64,000 nucleotides of DNA, from assembly GCF_000518645.1 (NCBI RefSeq), contig NZ_KI912466.1, forward strand, positions 183,792 through 247,791, given 5' to 3'. The notes under the pieces are model-generated. The model searched no databases and was not told where the DNA came from. It saw nothing but the letters and a program-made list of their open reading frames with translations. The translations under genes and the position numbers were made by a program. Below, in pieces: positions 44,496 to 53,919 of this stretch (its first letter is position 1; each line of letters opens with the position of its first letter). The DNA comes from Curvibacter gracilis ATCC BAA-807 (GTDB lineage Bacteria; Pseudomonadota; Gammaproteobacteria; Burkholderiales; Burkholderiaceae_C).

Positions 44496-46742
44496 ATGAA
44501 CTTCGACCAAGCCACCTTCGAACTGCCGCGCCACCTGCAGGCCCTGATTCAACGTGAGCAAGGCGCCAGCGCCCCCGCCTCTGGCGGCCTGCCGCGGCGC
44601 AGCTTTCTGAAACTCGGCGCCCTGAGCGGCTTTGCGCTCGGCGCCTTCCCGCTGGCCACGCTGGCCCAGGACGCGGCCAAGCCCGCCGGCCTGAAGCCCA
44701 CGCAGCAGCCCTCGGCCTTCCTGCACATCGCGGCCGACGGCAGCACCACCATCACCATCAACCGCCTGGACTTCGGCCAGGGCGTTCAGACCTCGCTGCC
44801 CATGATCCTGGCCGAAGAGCTGGACGCCGACTGGTCCCGGGTGAACAGCGTGCACGGCAGCAACGACCCGGCCTATGTCGACCCGCTGTTCGGCATGCAC
44901 ATCACGGGCGGCTCGGGCTCGATCGCGCACTCTTACACCCAGTACCGCGAGCTGGGCGCCCGCGCCCGCGCCATGCTGGTGCAGGCCGCAGCGGCCCGCT
45001 GGAAGCTTGACCCGGCCAGCCTGCGCACCCACAAGGGCCAGGTGATCGGGCCGGCTGGCCAGCAACTGGGCTACGGCGAACTGGCCGAGGCCGCCATGGC
45101 CCTGCCGGTGCCCGCCAGCGTGACGCTGAAAGACCCGAAAGACTTCCAGCTGATCGGCCAGCCCACGGGCCGCCTGGATGCGGTCGCCAAATCAAGCGGC
45201 CACCAGGACTACGGCATCGACGTGCGCCTGCCCGGCCTGCTGACCGCCGTGGTGGCGCACCCGCCGGTGTTCGGCGCCAAGCTGCAGTCGCTGGACGACA
45301 GTGCCGCGCGCGCCATCAAGGGCGTGAAGGCGGTGCTGCGCATCCCGGCCGACCGGGGTGGAGAGGCCGTGGCCGTGCTGGCCGAAGGCTACTGGGCCGC
45401 CAAGCAGGGCCGCGACGCCCTCAAGCTGGCCTGGGACAGCAGCGCGGTCGAGAAGGTGGACAGCGCGCGCCAGCTGGCGCAGTACCGCGCCCTGGCCACG
45501 CAGCCAGGCCCGCGCCGCTTCGACGCCGATGTGTCGGGCCTGGACAAGGCACCGCACAAAATCAGCGCCGAGTTCGTCTTCCCCTACCTGGCCCACGCGC
45601 CCATGGAGCCGCTGAACTGCACCGTGCGCGTCGAGGCGGGCAAGGCCGAGCTGTGGGTGGGCACGCAGATGCCGGGCCTGGACGGCCTGGCCGCCGCCAC
45701 CGTGCTGGGACTGCCGCCGCAGAACGTGCAGGTGCACGTGCAGATGGCGGGGGGCGGTTTCGGGCGCCGCGCCATCCCCAGCAGCGACTACGTGGTGGAG
45801 GCCGCCCAGGTGGCCAAGGCCGCCCTGGCCGCGGGCATCAGCGCCCCGGTGCGCCTGCTGTGGAGCCGAGAGGACGACATCAAGGGCGGCTACTACCGCC
45901 CCATGCACCTGCACACGGCCCGCATCGGCTTTGACGGCCAGGGCCGCATCCAGGCCTGGGACCACGTGATCGTGGGTCAGTCGATCCTGGCGGGCACAGC
46001 TTTCGAGCCCATGATGGTCAAGAACGGCATCGACGGCACCGCGGTCGAAGGCATGAAGGAGCCCTACGAGATCCCGATGCGCCTGACCGTGCAGCACCCC
46101 AAGGTGAACGTGCCGGTGCTGTGGTGGCGCAGCGTGGGCTCGACCCACACCGCCTTCGTGATGGAGACGCTGATCGACGAGATCGCCCGCACCACCCGGC
46201 AAGACCCGGTGGCCTACCGCATGAAGCTGATCGGCGAGCAGCACCCGCGCCACAAGGCCGCGCTGCAACTGGCGGTCGACCAATCAGGCTACGGCAAGAA
46301 GAAGCTGGCCCCCGGCCGCGCCTGGGGCGTGGCGGTGCACGAGTCGTTCAACTCGGTGGTGGCCTATGTGGTCGAGGCCTCGCTGAAGAAGGGCGTGCCC
46401 ACGCTGCACAAGGTGACGGCCGGCGTGCACTGCAACCGGGTGATCAACCCGCGCAGCCTGGAAGCCCAGGTGCAGGGCGCGGCGCTGATGGGCCTGTCGA
46501 TGTGCCTGCCCGGCGCCGCCATCACCCTGAAGGATGGCCAGGTCGAGCAGAGCAACTTCGGTGACTACGCCGTGCCCCGCATCACGGCCATGCCGCAGAT
46601 CGCCGTGCACACCGTGCTCAGCGACGATGCCCCGACCGGCATGGGCGAACCGGGCCTGCCACCGTTGGCCCCGGCCTTTGCCAATGCCGTGGCGCGCCTG
46701 AGCGGCAAGCCCGTGCGCGAGCTGCCTTTCAAGCAGGGTTGA
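44496..46742 (+). CDS. Molybdopterin-binding subunit of the second xanthine-oxidase-family dehydrogenase
   Basis: A 748-residue large subunit with a Tat-type signal set back in the sequence (LPRRSFLKLGALSGFALGAF near residues 32-51). Mo-cofactor segments include DFGQGVQTSLPMILAEELDA near 88-107, MAGGGFGRRAIPSSDYV near 420 and GMGEPGLPPLAPAFANA near the C-terminus, where the Glu is the catalytic base. It resembles isoquinoline 1-oxidoreductase beta and periplasmic aldehyde dehydrogenases. It probably forms a periplasmic heterodimer with the preceding Fe-S subunit under TetR control. Substrate is unknown; an aldehyde or N-heterocycle is typical of the family. Confidence 0.91.
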   Translation: MNFDQATFELPRHLQALIQREQGASAPASGGLPRRSFLKLGALSGFALGAFPLATLAQDAAKPAGLKPTQQPSAFLHIAADGSTTITINRLDFGQGVQTSLPMILAEELDADWSRVNSVHGSNDPAYVDPLFGMHITGGSGSIAHSYTQYRELGARARAMLVQAAAARWKLDPASLRTHKGQVIGPAGQQLGYGELAEAAMALPVPASVTLKDPKDFQLIGQPTGRLDAVAKSSGHQDYGIDVRLPGLLTAVVAHPPVFGAKLQSLDDSAARAIKGVKAVLRIPADRGGEAVAVLAEGYWAAKQGRDALKLAWDSSAVEKVDSARQLAQYRALATQPGPRRFDADVSGLDKAPHKISAEFVFPYLAHAPMEPLNCTVRVEAGKAELWVGTQMPGLDGLAAATVLGLPPQNVQVHVQMAGGGFGRRAIPSSDYVVEAAQVAKAALAAGISAPVRLLWSREDDIKGGYYRPMHLHTARIGFDGQGRIQAWDHVIVGQSILAGTAFEPMMVKNGIDGTAVEGMKEPYEIPMRLTVQHPKVNVPVLWWRSVGSTHTAFVMETLIDEIARTTRQDPVAYRMKLIGEQHPRHKAALQLAVDQSGYGKKKLAPGRAWGVAVHESFNSVVAYVVEASLKKGVPTLHKVTAGVHCNRVINPRSLEAQVQGAALMGLSMCLPGAAITLKDGQVEQSNFGDYAVPRITAMPQIAVHTVLSDDAPTGMGEPGLPPLAPAFANAVARLSGKPVRELPFKQG

Positions 46743-46767
46743 GCACGCCCCCCGGCCTGCCGGCCCT

Positions 46768-48468
46768 TCAGCCGGTTGGCCGGGCCCGCTGCTTCTTGCG
46801 GGCGTACATCGCCAGATCGGCCTGGCGCAACAGGGCTTCGGCCTGATCACCGTCGTCCGGGCACAGCGCCACGCCGATCGAGGCCCCCACCTGCAGCTGC
46901 AAGGACTCGACCAACAGGGGGGCCGCCAGGGCCTGCTGTACACGCTGCGCCAATTGGCGGGCCTGCTCGCGGCCCTGCACGCCACGCTGCAGCACCGCGA
47001 ATTCGTCACCCCCCAGGCGGGCCACAAAGTCGGCCTCGCGTGAAACGCCCCGCAGAGCTTCGGCCACGCCCACCAGCACCTGGTCGCCCACCGCATGGCC
47101 ATGCCGGTCATTGATGGGCTTGAAGCCATCGAGGTCCAGGTACAACACGGCGCAGCCGATGCCGGTGCGCCGGGCCAACGAGACCTCGGCCTCCAGGCAC
47201 TCCATGAACACGGCCCGGTTGATCAAGCCGGTGAGCGCGTCGTGGTGCGCGGCAAAACGGATGCGCTCCTCGTCCCGCTTGCGCTGGGTGATATCGTTGA
47301 CCGTGCGCAGCAGACTGCCGTCTTCGATCGGGATGTTGCGCACTTCGATCATCCGGCCACTGGCGCACCGGCGCTCGTAGCGTGGCAAGTGGGGCGAGCG
47401 CCCACCCGCCTGCACATACTGTTGCACCAGCTCAGGAGCACCGTCGAACTCTCGACGCTGGCGCTGGTGGTCCAACACCGTGTCCAGACTCAGACGCTGC
47501 CCCAGCCATGAGGCGGGCAAATCCAGCAACTCATAGAAATTCAGATTGCTCAGCTCGATCGTGCCATCGGCACCGATCAGGGCAATGCCCTGATCCAGGT
47601 TCTCGACCGTGGCCTCCAGCAGCACAGATTTGTGGCGCAGCTGCTGTTCGCGTTCACGCGCCAGGCGTTCAGCCGCTTCCAGGCGCTGTTGTTGACGTTT
47701 GATTTCGGAGATATCGACGTGGGCATAGAAAGCCTCGCCGCCGCCGGTAGGCCGGGCAATCACGCGGCAAAAGCGGTTGCCTGGCAAGGGCAGCTCAAAC
47801 GGTGCCCCGGAAAACCGCAGATGGTCCTTCAGCACCTGCAAGCCCGTGGCATACAGTTCGTGATCGGCCGTGCCGGCCGCCAACTCCTGCTGCCAGGCCG
47901 CCTCGAACACCTGCTCGAAGCCGCTGCCCACAGCCGACTGCCGATCACGCAAGCCGTACATCAGGACAAACGATTCATTGACCCACTCGATGCGGCCACC
48001 ATCCAGGCCACACACCATCAAGGCGTCAGGCACCTTGTCCAGCAACACACCGCCGCCCGCAGGCAGGGCAGCGGGCGCTCCACCCGGCAAGGTGGCCTGG
48101 GGGGCCAGAGTCGATTCGCTGCGCCAAAGGCGCATGCGCCCCACGCCGGGCACCGGCAGCGAAGACACCCGCAGTCGCCGCCCCAGGTGCTCGAACTCGT
48201 AAGGCTGGCTCTGGTGCTGGTGGCGCTCGATGCCGGCCTCGATGTAACGCTCGATGCCACTGAGCTCCTGGGGGCTGAGGCGCCCGCTGTAGAAGCGCCG
48301 CAGGTTGACGCTGTAGTGCTCGCCCTCGTGCACCTGCCCCTCGTGCTCGGGGAAGAAGCGGAAGAAGCAACGGTTCCAGGCCAGCGCCCGGTCCTGGTCA
48401 TCGAAGACGCACATGGCGATCTCCAGACCATCGAGGATTTCGCCAAAGGTTTTCAGTTGCTGCAGCAT
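46768..48468 (-). CDS. PAS-domain diguanylate cyclase
   Basis: A 566-residue soluble protein. It has an N-terminal PAS-type region (about 10-120; MCVFDDQDRALAWNRCF), a second PAS (about 140-255; ALMVCGLDGGRIEWVNESFV), a short coiled coil (265-290), a third PAS_7-like region (about 290-400; ENLDQGIALIGADG) and a C-terminal GGDEF domain. That domain has HDALTGLINR, LDLDGFKPINDRHGHAVGD and an intact LGGDEF near residue 488. No EAL domain is present, so cyclic-di-GMP synthesis is expected. There are no membrane helices, so it senses a cytoplasmic signal. It stands alone, convergent with the oxidoreductase operon. Confidence 0.92.
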   Translation of the reverse strand: MLQQLKTFGEILDGLEIAMCVFDDQDRALAWNRCFFRFFPEHEGQVHEGEHYSVNLRRFYSGRLSPQELSGIERYIEAGIERHQHQSQPYEFEHLGRRLRVSSLPVPGVGRMRLWRSESTLAPQATLPGGAPAALPAGGGVLLDKVPDALMVCGLDGGRIEWVNESFVLMYGLRDRQSAVGSGFEQVFEAAWQQELAAGTADHELYATGLQVLKDHLRFSGAPFELPLPGNRFCRVIARPTGGGEAFYAHVDISEIKRQQQRLEAAERLAREREQQLRHKSVLLEATVENLDQGIALIGADGTIELSNLNFYELLDLPASWLGQRLSLDTVLDHQRQRREFDGAPELVQQYVQAGGRSPHLPRYERRCASGRMIEVRNIPIEDGSLLRTVNDITQRKRDEERIRFAAHHDALTGLINRAVFMECLEAEVSLARRTGIGCAVLYLDLDGFKPINDRHGHAVGDQVLVGVAEALRGVSREADFVARLGGDEFAVLQRGVQGREQARQLAQRVQQALAAPLLVESLQLQVGASIGVALCPDDGDQAEALLRQADLAMYARKKQRARPTG

Positions 48469-48543
48469 CGGGCTCCCGGGCCGAAGGGCCCCCAGGCCGA
48501 TCCGCCTGGGGTTCGAGCACCATGATAAGCGCCGTTCGTCGGC

Positions 48544-49494
48544 TCAGGTCTCCGAAATGACCCTCTGTCCGCCGTCGCCGGGCACGAGGTCCAGGCGCTG
48601 ATAAAGGGCTGCCAGCGCCTCAGCCACCGCCCCGACCACCGACACCGCGTTGCTGGGGTGGGCGATGCAATCGGTGCTCCAGACCTGGCCCACGCCGGCC
48701 GCCTGCAGGCGCTGCAGCGCGTCGCCGGCGAACAGCGCGTGGGTGACGGCCACATCCACCGAACGGGCGCCGGCCGCCAGCAGCAAACGGGTGGCCTCGA
48801 TCAAGGTCTGTCCTGAGCTGGCCACATCGTCCATCAGCACCACGGCGCGCCCGGCCACGGTCAACTCGGGCAGCGCAATCTCGACATGGCGGTCACCATG
48901 GCGCAGCTTGCGGCACACCGCATGGGCCCAGCCATGGGCCTGGGCCGCGCTGCTCACCCATTGCAGCGACTCTTCATCGGGGCCCAGCAGCAGCACATCC
49001 TGGCGTTGCGAGGCCACCCAGGCGCCCAGCAGGGGCGCACCGCTGAGCACGATGGCGTCCGCCAGGGGCACGGCCTCGTGCAGGGTGGCTACCCGGTGCA
49101 GGTGCGGGTCGACCGTGATCAGGGCATCGAACAGGCCGGCCAGAAAGCGGCCCACGGTGCGCTGGCTGACGGCCTCGCCCGGGCGGAAGGCGATGTCCTG
49201 GCGCATGTAGGCCAGGTAGGGGGCCACCAGGCTGAGGTGCCGGGCGCCGAGCTGGCGCGCGGTGTCGGCCAGCAGCAGCAACTCGACCAGTTTCTCGTTG
49301 GGCTGGTGCAGCGAGCGCCACACCACCACCCGCGGCGGCAAGGCAGGCGGCAGGCGCAGACGCCACTCGCCATCGGGAAAGCGGTGGCGCTCCACCACCG
49401 CCAGGCGCAGGCCGCTGGCCTCGGCGGCACGGCGGGCCACGTCCAGTTCGTCGTCAAAGCACAGCAGCGCACCGGGTTCTTGAGCAGGGGTCAT
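48544..49494 (-). CDS. Ribose-phosphate pyrophosphokinase-like protein (PRPP synthetase family)
   Basis: A 316-residue Prs-family enzyme. It has the substrate region RHRFPDGEWRLRL near residue 38, HQPNEKLVELLLLADTAR, APYLAYMRQD, the catalytic VDPHLHR near 130, the KLRHGDRHVEI loop near 200 and the PRPP loop VLMDDVASSGQT near 225. The K-x-R-x-G-D-R pattern is closer to archaeal (class III-like) than to housekeeping bacterial PrsA, so this is probably a second, pathway-specific copy. The ATG at 49494 has GGAAGGA upstream; the frame is open further into the phosphorylase gene. It lies 34 bp downstream of that gene on the same strand, and the two are probably one unit. Confidence 0.87.
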   Translation of the reverse strand: MTPAQEPGALLCFDDELDVARRAAEASGLRLAVVERHRFPDGEWRLRLPPALPPRVVVWRSLHQPNEKLVELLLLADTARQLGARHLSLVAPYLAYMRQDIAFRPGEAVSQRTVGRFLAGLFDALITVDPHLHRVATLHEAVPLADAIVLSGAPLLGAWVASQRQDVLLLGPDEESLQWVSSAAQAHGWAHAVCRKLRHGDRHVEIALPELTVAGRAVVLMDDVASSGQTLIEATRLLLAAGARSVDVAVTHALFAGDALQRLQAAGVGQVWSTDCIAHPSNAVSVVGAVAEALAALYQRLDLVPGDGGQRVISET

Positions 49495-49528
49495 GGGCCA
49501 TCCTTCCAAAACTTCATCGTGATCGTCA

Positions 49529-51124
49529 TCAGGATTCGACAAACACATGGGGCACCGCCCCCACCGCACCGATCTGCACCCCCTGGCTGCGCTGGCAGGC
49601 CTGGCGGGCAAACTCGAGGTCGGCACCAAAGCCCGCATGCACGCGGTACAGCACTTCGCCCGGGGCCACCGGCTCGCCCAGCTTGCGCAGCAGATCCACC
49701 CCGGCGACCTGCACATGGGGGGCTCCGGCCAGGCGGGCGATGCGGGCAATCTGCAGGTTGTCGATGCTGGTGACCACGCCGGCCTCGGTGGCGCGGGCCT
49801 CGAAGCTCAGCGCACCCAGCGGCGGGTTCTGGTAATCGAAGCCGCAGGCGCCCTGGGCCTCGATGATGGCGTTCATCTGGGTCAGGGCGCGGCCGGACTC
49901 GAGGATGTCGCGCGCGATCGCATAGCCCTCGCCGCCGCGCACATCGGGGTGGCATTCGATCAGGCGGCCAGCCAGGCGCAGCGACTTCTGGCGCAGGTCC
50001 TGCGGGGCTTCGGGGTCGTTCTGCAGCACCTGCATCACGTCGCGCGCCTCCAGCACCGGGCCGATGCCACGGCCGATGGGCTGGCGCCCGTCGGTGATGA
50101 CCACGTCCAGCGACAGGCGCATGCGGCTGGCCACGTACTCGAACAGGCGGCGCAGGCGCTGCGCCTCCGGCATGGAGCGCACCTTGGCGGTGGGGCCGAT
50201 GGGGATGTCCAGCACCAGGTGGGTGGCGCCGGCGGCGATCTTCTTGGACAGGATGGAGGCCACCATCTGCCCCGGCGAATCGATGGACAGCGGGCGTTCG
50301 ACCGAGATCAGCACATCGTCGGCCGGCGACAGGTCGGCCGTGCCGCCCCAGGCCAGGCAGCCGTGGTGCTGGCGCACGATGTCGGTCAGGCGGTCAAAGG
50401 GCAGCTCGACGCGGGCCAGCACCTCCATGGTGTCGGCCGTGCCCGCAGGCGAGGTGATGGCGCGCGACGAGGTCTTGGGAAACACCAGCCCATAGGCCGC
50501 CACGATGGGCACCACCAGCATCGAGGTGCGGTTGCCCGGGATGCCGCCGATGCAGTGCTTGTCCACCACCACGGGCTGGCGCCAGTCGAGGCGGCGCCCG
50601 GTCTTGACCATGGCCTCGGTGAGAAAGTAGACCTCCTCGCGGTCCAGCTCGCTGCGGTTGCTGGCCACCACAAAGGCGGTGAGTTCGATCTTGGAGTACC
50701 GGTGCTGGGCGATGTCACGGATGATGGCGTCGAAATCGGCCTGACCCAGGCGCTCACCGTCGAGCTTGCGAAACAGTGCCGGGATCGACTCGGGCGGCTC
50801 GGCCTGCGACACATAGGCGGGGTGGCCGTCTTCCACGCCCAGTTGGGCAAAGGCATCCTGCGACAGACCGACCTCGCCGCAGCCCACCAGGCCGGGGTCG
50901 TCCACCACATTGAGGGTGGCCAGGATGCGGCGCCCGTTGGTGCGCACCTCGACCTTGGACAGGGCCTGGAAGCCTTCGGCGCGGTAGACATCGCAGTCGC
51001 GGTTCAGGTAGGCGACGTTCTCGCGGTAGGTGTCGATGGCCAGGCGCCGCAGTTTCAGGCTGGGGCTGGGGGGCACCGTGGCCGGGTTCGGCGCCGGGGT
51101 CGGTGCAGGCACGGGTTCACTCAT
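49529..51124 (-). CDS. AMP phosphorylase/thymidine phosphorylase-like protein
   Basis: A 531-residue enzyme of the pyrimidine-nucleoside-phosphorylase superfamily with the extra N-terminal domain (about 20-100) seen in archaeal AMP phosphorylase. The phosphate-binding motif is [16 protein letters not shown] near residue 185-200, as in AMP phosphorylases, instead of the DKHSTGG motif of DeoA. Other conserved segments are [30 protein letters not shown] and [12 protein letters not shown]. Bacterial homologues are often called putative thymidine phosphorylase. Pairing with a PRPP synthetase-like gene suggests recycling of nucleotides or nucleosides through phosphorylated ribose (inference). The Pro/Ala-rich first 20 residues are probably unstructured. 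Confidence 0.85.
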   Translation of the reverse strand: MSEPVPAPTPAPNPATVPPSPSLKLRRLAIDTYRENVAYLNRDCDVYRAEGFQALSKVEVRTNGRRILATLNVVDDPGLVGCGEVGLSQDAFAQLGVEDGHPAYVSQAEPPESIPALFRKLDGERLGQADFDAIIRDIAQHRYSKIELTAFVVASNRSELDREEVYFLTEAMVKTGRRLDWRQPVVVDKHCIGGIPGNRTSMLVVPIVAAYGLVFPKTSSRAITSPAGTADTMEVLARVELPFDRLTDIVRQHHGCLAWGGTADLSPADDVLISVERPLSIDSPGQMVASILSKKIAAGATHLVLDIPIGPTAKVRSMPEAQRLRRLFEYVASRMRLSLDVVITDGRQPIGRGIGPVLEARDVMQVLQNDPEAPQDLRQKSLRLAGRLIECHPDVRGGEGYAIARDILESGRALTQMNAIIEAQGACGFDYQNPPLGALSFEARATEAGVVTSIDNLQIARIARLAGAPHVQVAGVDLLRKLGEPVAPGEVLYRVHAGFGADLEFARQACQRSQGVQIGAVGAVPHVFVES

Positions 51125-51249
51125 GCAGACTCTCCTTCAAGGGCCAGGGCCTCCTGCCTGGCGCCAGCCCATTGTCCACCCTGAACAGGGCCGCCGGGCC
51201 CGCCGTGGCACCCAGGTGACGCAGCCCGCCAGGACTGGGCTGATTCAAG

Positions 51250-51795
51250 TCAGAGAGAAGTCACGATGATGGTGACGCGGCGGTTCTGCTGGCGCCCGGC
51301 CTCGCTGCGGTTGTCTTCGATCGGGCGGCTGAAGCCAAAGCCCTGGTGCCGCACCTGGGCCGGCTCGAAACCACGCTCCACAAAGGCCTGGGCCACCACC
51401 TGGGCGCGCCGCTCTGACAGGCGCTGGTTGTAGGCCGCCGTGCCCTGGTTGTCGGTGTGTCCTTCGATGGCCAGCCGGGTGATGCCCAGGCCGCGCAGCG
51501 TGCGGGCCAGACGCTCGATGGCGGCCAGGGCCTCGGCCGACAAGGAGGCATCGTCCACCGGGAACACCACCCGCCCGGCCAGGTCCAGCTCCCAGCCCTG
51601 CTCGGTGGGCCGGAAGCCGAGTTCACGCAGGGCCGCTTCGCGGGCGTCAGGCGCCGCCAGGACTTGGGCTGGGGGCGGCGCGGGGGGCGGGCTCGCGCAG
51701 CCGCCCAGCAGGCTCGACAGGCTCAACAAAGCGATGACCTGCGACAGGCTGCCAAGGGGTAGGAAAACGCGGTGGGATCGCTTATCAGGGGTCAT
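51250..51795 (-). CDS. yfiB: YfiB-like OmpA-domain outer membrane lipoprotein
   Basis: A 181-residue lipoprotein (lipobox LGGC near residue 33) with a Pro-rich linker and a C-terminal OmpA/MotB peptidoglycan-binding domain: IEGHTDNQGTAAYNQRLSERRA near 115-135 and RSEAGRQQNRRVTI at the end. It is third in a yfiR-yfiN-yfiB order. In Pseudomonas YfiBNR, YfiB at the outer membrane sequesters YfiR and so releases YfiN. It starts 37 bp after yfiN on the same strand. Confidence 0.88.
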   Translation of the reverse strand: MTPDKRSHRVFLPLGSLSQVIALLSLSSLLGGCASPPPAPPPAQVLAAPDAREAALRELGFRPTEQGWELDLAGRVVFPVDDASLSAEALAAIERLARTLRGLGITRLAIEGHTDNQGTAAYNQRLSERRAQVVAQAFVERGFEPAQVRHQGFGFSRPIEDNRSEAGRQQNRRVTIIVTSL

Positions 51796-51832
51796 GGAGG
51801 TCTTCCGTCAGATCAGGCCAGGGGCAAGGGCC

Positions 51833-53152
51833 TCACAGCGGCGCCGGCTCGGATTGAGCGGCTGCCAAGGGCTGCCGCCCCTGAGCGCGGAGCTTGTCGC
51901 GGTACATCGCGGCATCGGCGGCGCGCACCAGTTCGTCCACGCTGGTGCCCTGGGCCGGGAACAAGGCGGTGCCGATGCTCACGCTCAAGGGCAGGGTCTG
52001 CCCGCTGTCCAGCCGCAGCGGCTGGACCAGGGCCGCGCGCAGGCGGTCCACGCAAAGGCGCACCTCCGACTCGTCGCCCACCGGGAACAGCACGGCCAGG
52101 AACTCGTCACCCCCATGGCGGGCCACGAAGTCGGACTCGCGCAGGGCCGACTGCAGGCGCTGCGCCAGCTCGATCAGCAGCGCGTCGCCCACGGCATGGC
52201 CCAGGGTGTCGTTGACCTGCTTGAAGCGGTCCACATCGATGAACAGCACCGCCGCCTGCCCGCCCTGGCGCTGGCACCGCTCGAACACGGAAGCCAGGTG
52301 CTCGAACAGGTGGCTGCGGTTGGGCAGCCCGGTGAGCGCATCGTGCAGGCTGGCGTGGCGCAGCGACTCGTTGCTGCGGCGCAGGTCGTTGTGGCGCGCG
52401 GCCACGCGACGCTGCTGCCGCTGCAGCTCGACCAGCAGGGCATTGAAGTCGTCAGCCAGGGCATTGAGCTCTTGCACCGGGGTGGCCTGCGCGCGGCGAT
52501 CGAAGGACCGGCTGGTGCGCACGGCGCGGGTCAGCTCCACCATGGCGCGCAAAGGCTGCACGATCAAGGCCGTGAGGTGGCGCGACACGGCCAGCACCAC
52601 CAGCGCCGTCACGGCCACGCAAGCCAGCAAGGCCAGCAGCAGCAGGCCCAGGTTGCCGAGCAGCACGCGGCCGTCGGAGCGCAGCTGCACCTCGCCCAAG
52701 TCACCCGCTCCAAGCCCACCGCCCAAGACTGGCGCCCTCACCGGCTGTGGCATGAACAGCTCGGCCACGCGCCGCGCCAGACGGTCGAAGGCGCCTTGGC
52801 CCGGGCGCTCCACCTGCAACAGGCGCTGCCCGCGCGCGTCCAGCACCGTGACCGAGGCCAGTTGCTCGCGCTCGGCCAGTTGCTCGGCGAGCTCGCGCAG
52901 CGCCTCCAGATCGCGGAATCGGATCGCGGGTTCACCCGCAAAGGCCAGGGAATGGGCGGCCATGGCCAGGGCGTGCCGGGCGTATTGCTGCAGCGAGTAC
53001 AGGCTGGCCGCGCTCATGAACAGACCGGCACAGACCAGGGCCACGCCGGCGCTGCGCCACTGGCCCAGGCGCACCAGGCGGGCCACGCTGCGCACGGGCC
53101 GAGTCTCTGCCGGCTGCAGCCGATGGCGGGGCGTTGGCGAGGGCGGGCTCAT
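51833..53152 (-). CDS. yfiN: YfiN/TpbB-like membrane diguanylate cyclase
   Basis: A 439-residue inner-membrane cyclase. It has two membrane helices (about 33-55 and 168-190) flanking a periplasmic domain of about 110 residues, a HAMP-like segment (about 190-245), a coiled coil and a C-terminal GGDEF domain. That domain has HDALTGLPNR, IDVDRFKQVNDTLGHAVGD and intact HGGDEF near residue 350. The architecture and the flanking yfiR and yfiB genes identify it as YfiN, the cyclase kept off by periplasmic YfiR. Its start overlaps the yfiR stop (ATGA). Confidence 0.92.
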   Translation of the reverse strand: MSPPSPTPRHRLQPAETRPVRSVARLVRLGQWRSAGVALVCAGLFMSAASLYSLQQYARHALAMAAHSLAFAGEPAIRFRDLEALRELAEQLAEREQLASVTVLDARGQRLLQVERPGQGAFDRLARRVAELFMPQPVRAPVLGGGLGAGDLGEVQLRSDGRVLLGNLGLLLLALLACVAVTALVVLAVSRHLTALIVQPLRAMVELTRAVRTSRSFDRRAQATPVQELNALADDFNALLVELQRQQRRVAARHNDLRRSNESLRHASLHDALTGLPNRSHLFEHLASVFERCQRQGGQAAVLFIDVDRFKQVNDTLGHAVGDALLIELAQRLQSALRESDFVARHGGDEFLAVLFPVGDESEVRLCVDRLRAALVQPLRLDSGQTLPLSVSIGTALFPAQGTSVDELVRAADAAMYRDKLRAQGRQPLAAAQSEPAPL

Positions 53153-53745
53153 GGGCGCCCTCCCGACGGTCGCACCGTGAGTTGCAGCAGCCGGGCATTG
53201 ACGCGCAGGCCACTGTAGGCAATGGCATCCAGATTGGCCTTGATCTGCCAGCCCTGCGGCCCTTGCAGCAGGCAGAACTTGCCACCGTAGGAGCAGAAGT
53301 CATCACCCTGCCCCAGGGTCAGGATGGGGTGGCGGTTCAGGCGCAGCAGCAGCGGTTGCAGACCGCGCACCGGCATGGCGCCGAAGTAGATCGCCTGGCA
53401 GTCGAGCAGGCTGTCGGCCAGGTCGGCACGCAGGCTGCGCAGCGTGCTGTGCACCGGCGGCACGGCCTGGGCGCCCTGGGCGTCCAGCTCGCGCGCCAGG
53501 GCCACCGCGTCGGTATCGCCGTCGTTCAGGCACAGGCGGTGGCTGGCCAGGGGCTGGGGCCAGCGGGTGTAGTGCAGGATGCCCAGCAGCAGCTCAGGCA
53601 GGGCCGGCGATCGGGAATTCAGATTGCCCGGGCCGACCGCAGACGCATCGGCGCTGCCCTGGGCAGGTGCCAGCGTGGCACAGGCCGACAGGGCCATCGC
53701 CAGGGTGGCAGATCGCCAGGTCGGTAAGCGCAAACGGGTCAGCAT
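53149..53745 (-). CDS. yfiR: YfiR-like periplasmic inhibitor of YfiN
   Basis: A 198-residue exported protein of the YfiR/DUF4154 family. It has a signal peptide (about 1-29, ending LAPAQG), the early YTRWP motif and the near-diagnostic ILTLGQGDDFCSYGGKFCLL near residue 140-160, with two cysteines able to form a disulfide. YfiR binds YfiN in the periplasm, and in Pseudomonas its folding is redox sensitive. First gene of yfiRNB, overlapping yfiN by 4 bp. The 53746-53919 gap before it shows no gene. Confidence 0.9.
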   Translation of the reverse strand: MLTRLRLPTWRSATLAMALSACATLAPAQGSADASAVGPGNLNSRSPALPELLLGILHYTRWPQPLASHRLCLNDGDTDAVALARELDAQGAQAVPPVHSTLRSLRADLADSLLDCQAIYFGAMPVRGLQPLLLRLNRHPILTLGQGDDFCSYGGKFCLLQGPQGWQIKANLDAIAYSGLRVNARLLQLTVRPSGGRP

Positions 53746-53919
53746 GGATCGGAACCAGGCCCAGGGCGGGGGCCCCGGGCATCTGATACCGATTCTAGGA
53801 AGCGCCTTTCAGCAAGCACCAAGCGCCAAACTCAGGAAACAGGCCGCTTTGCGCACAAGTTCACGCAAGATGGCGCCCGTTCGGGGCCCACGGCGCCATC
53901 GGCGCCTCAGACCTGCGCC

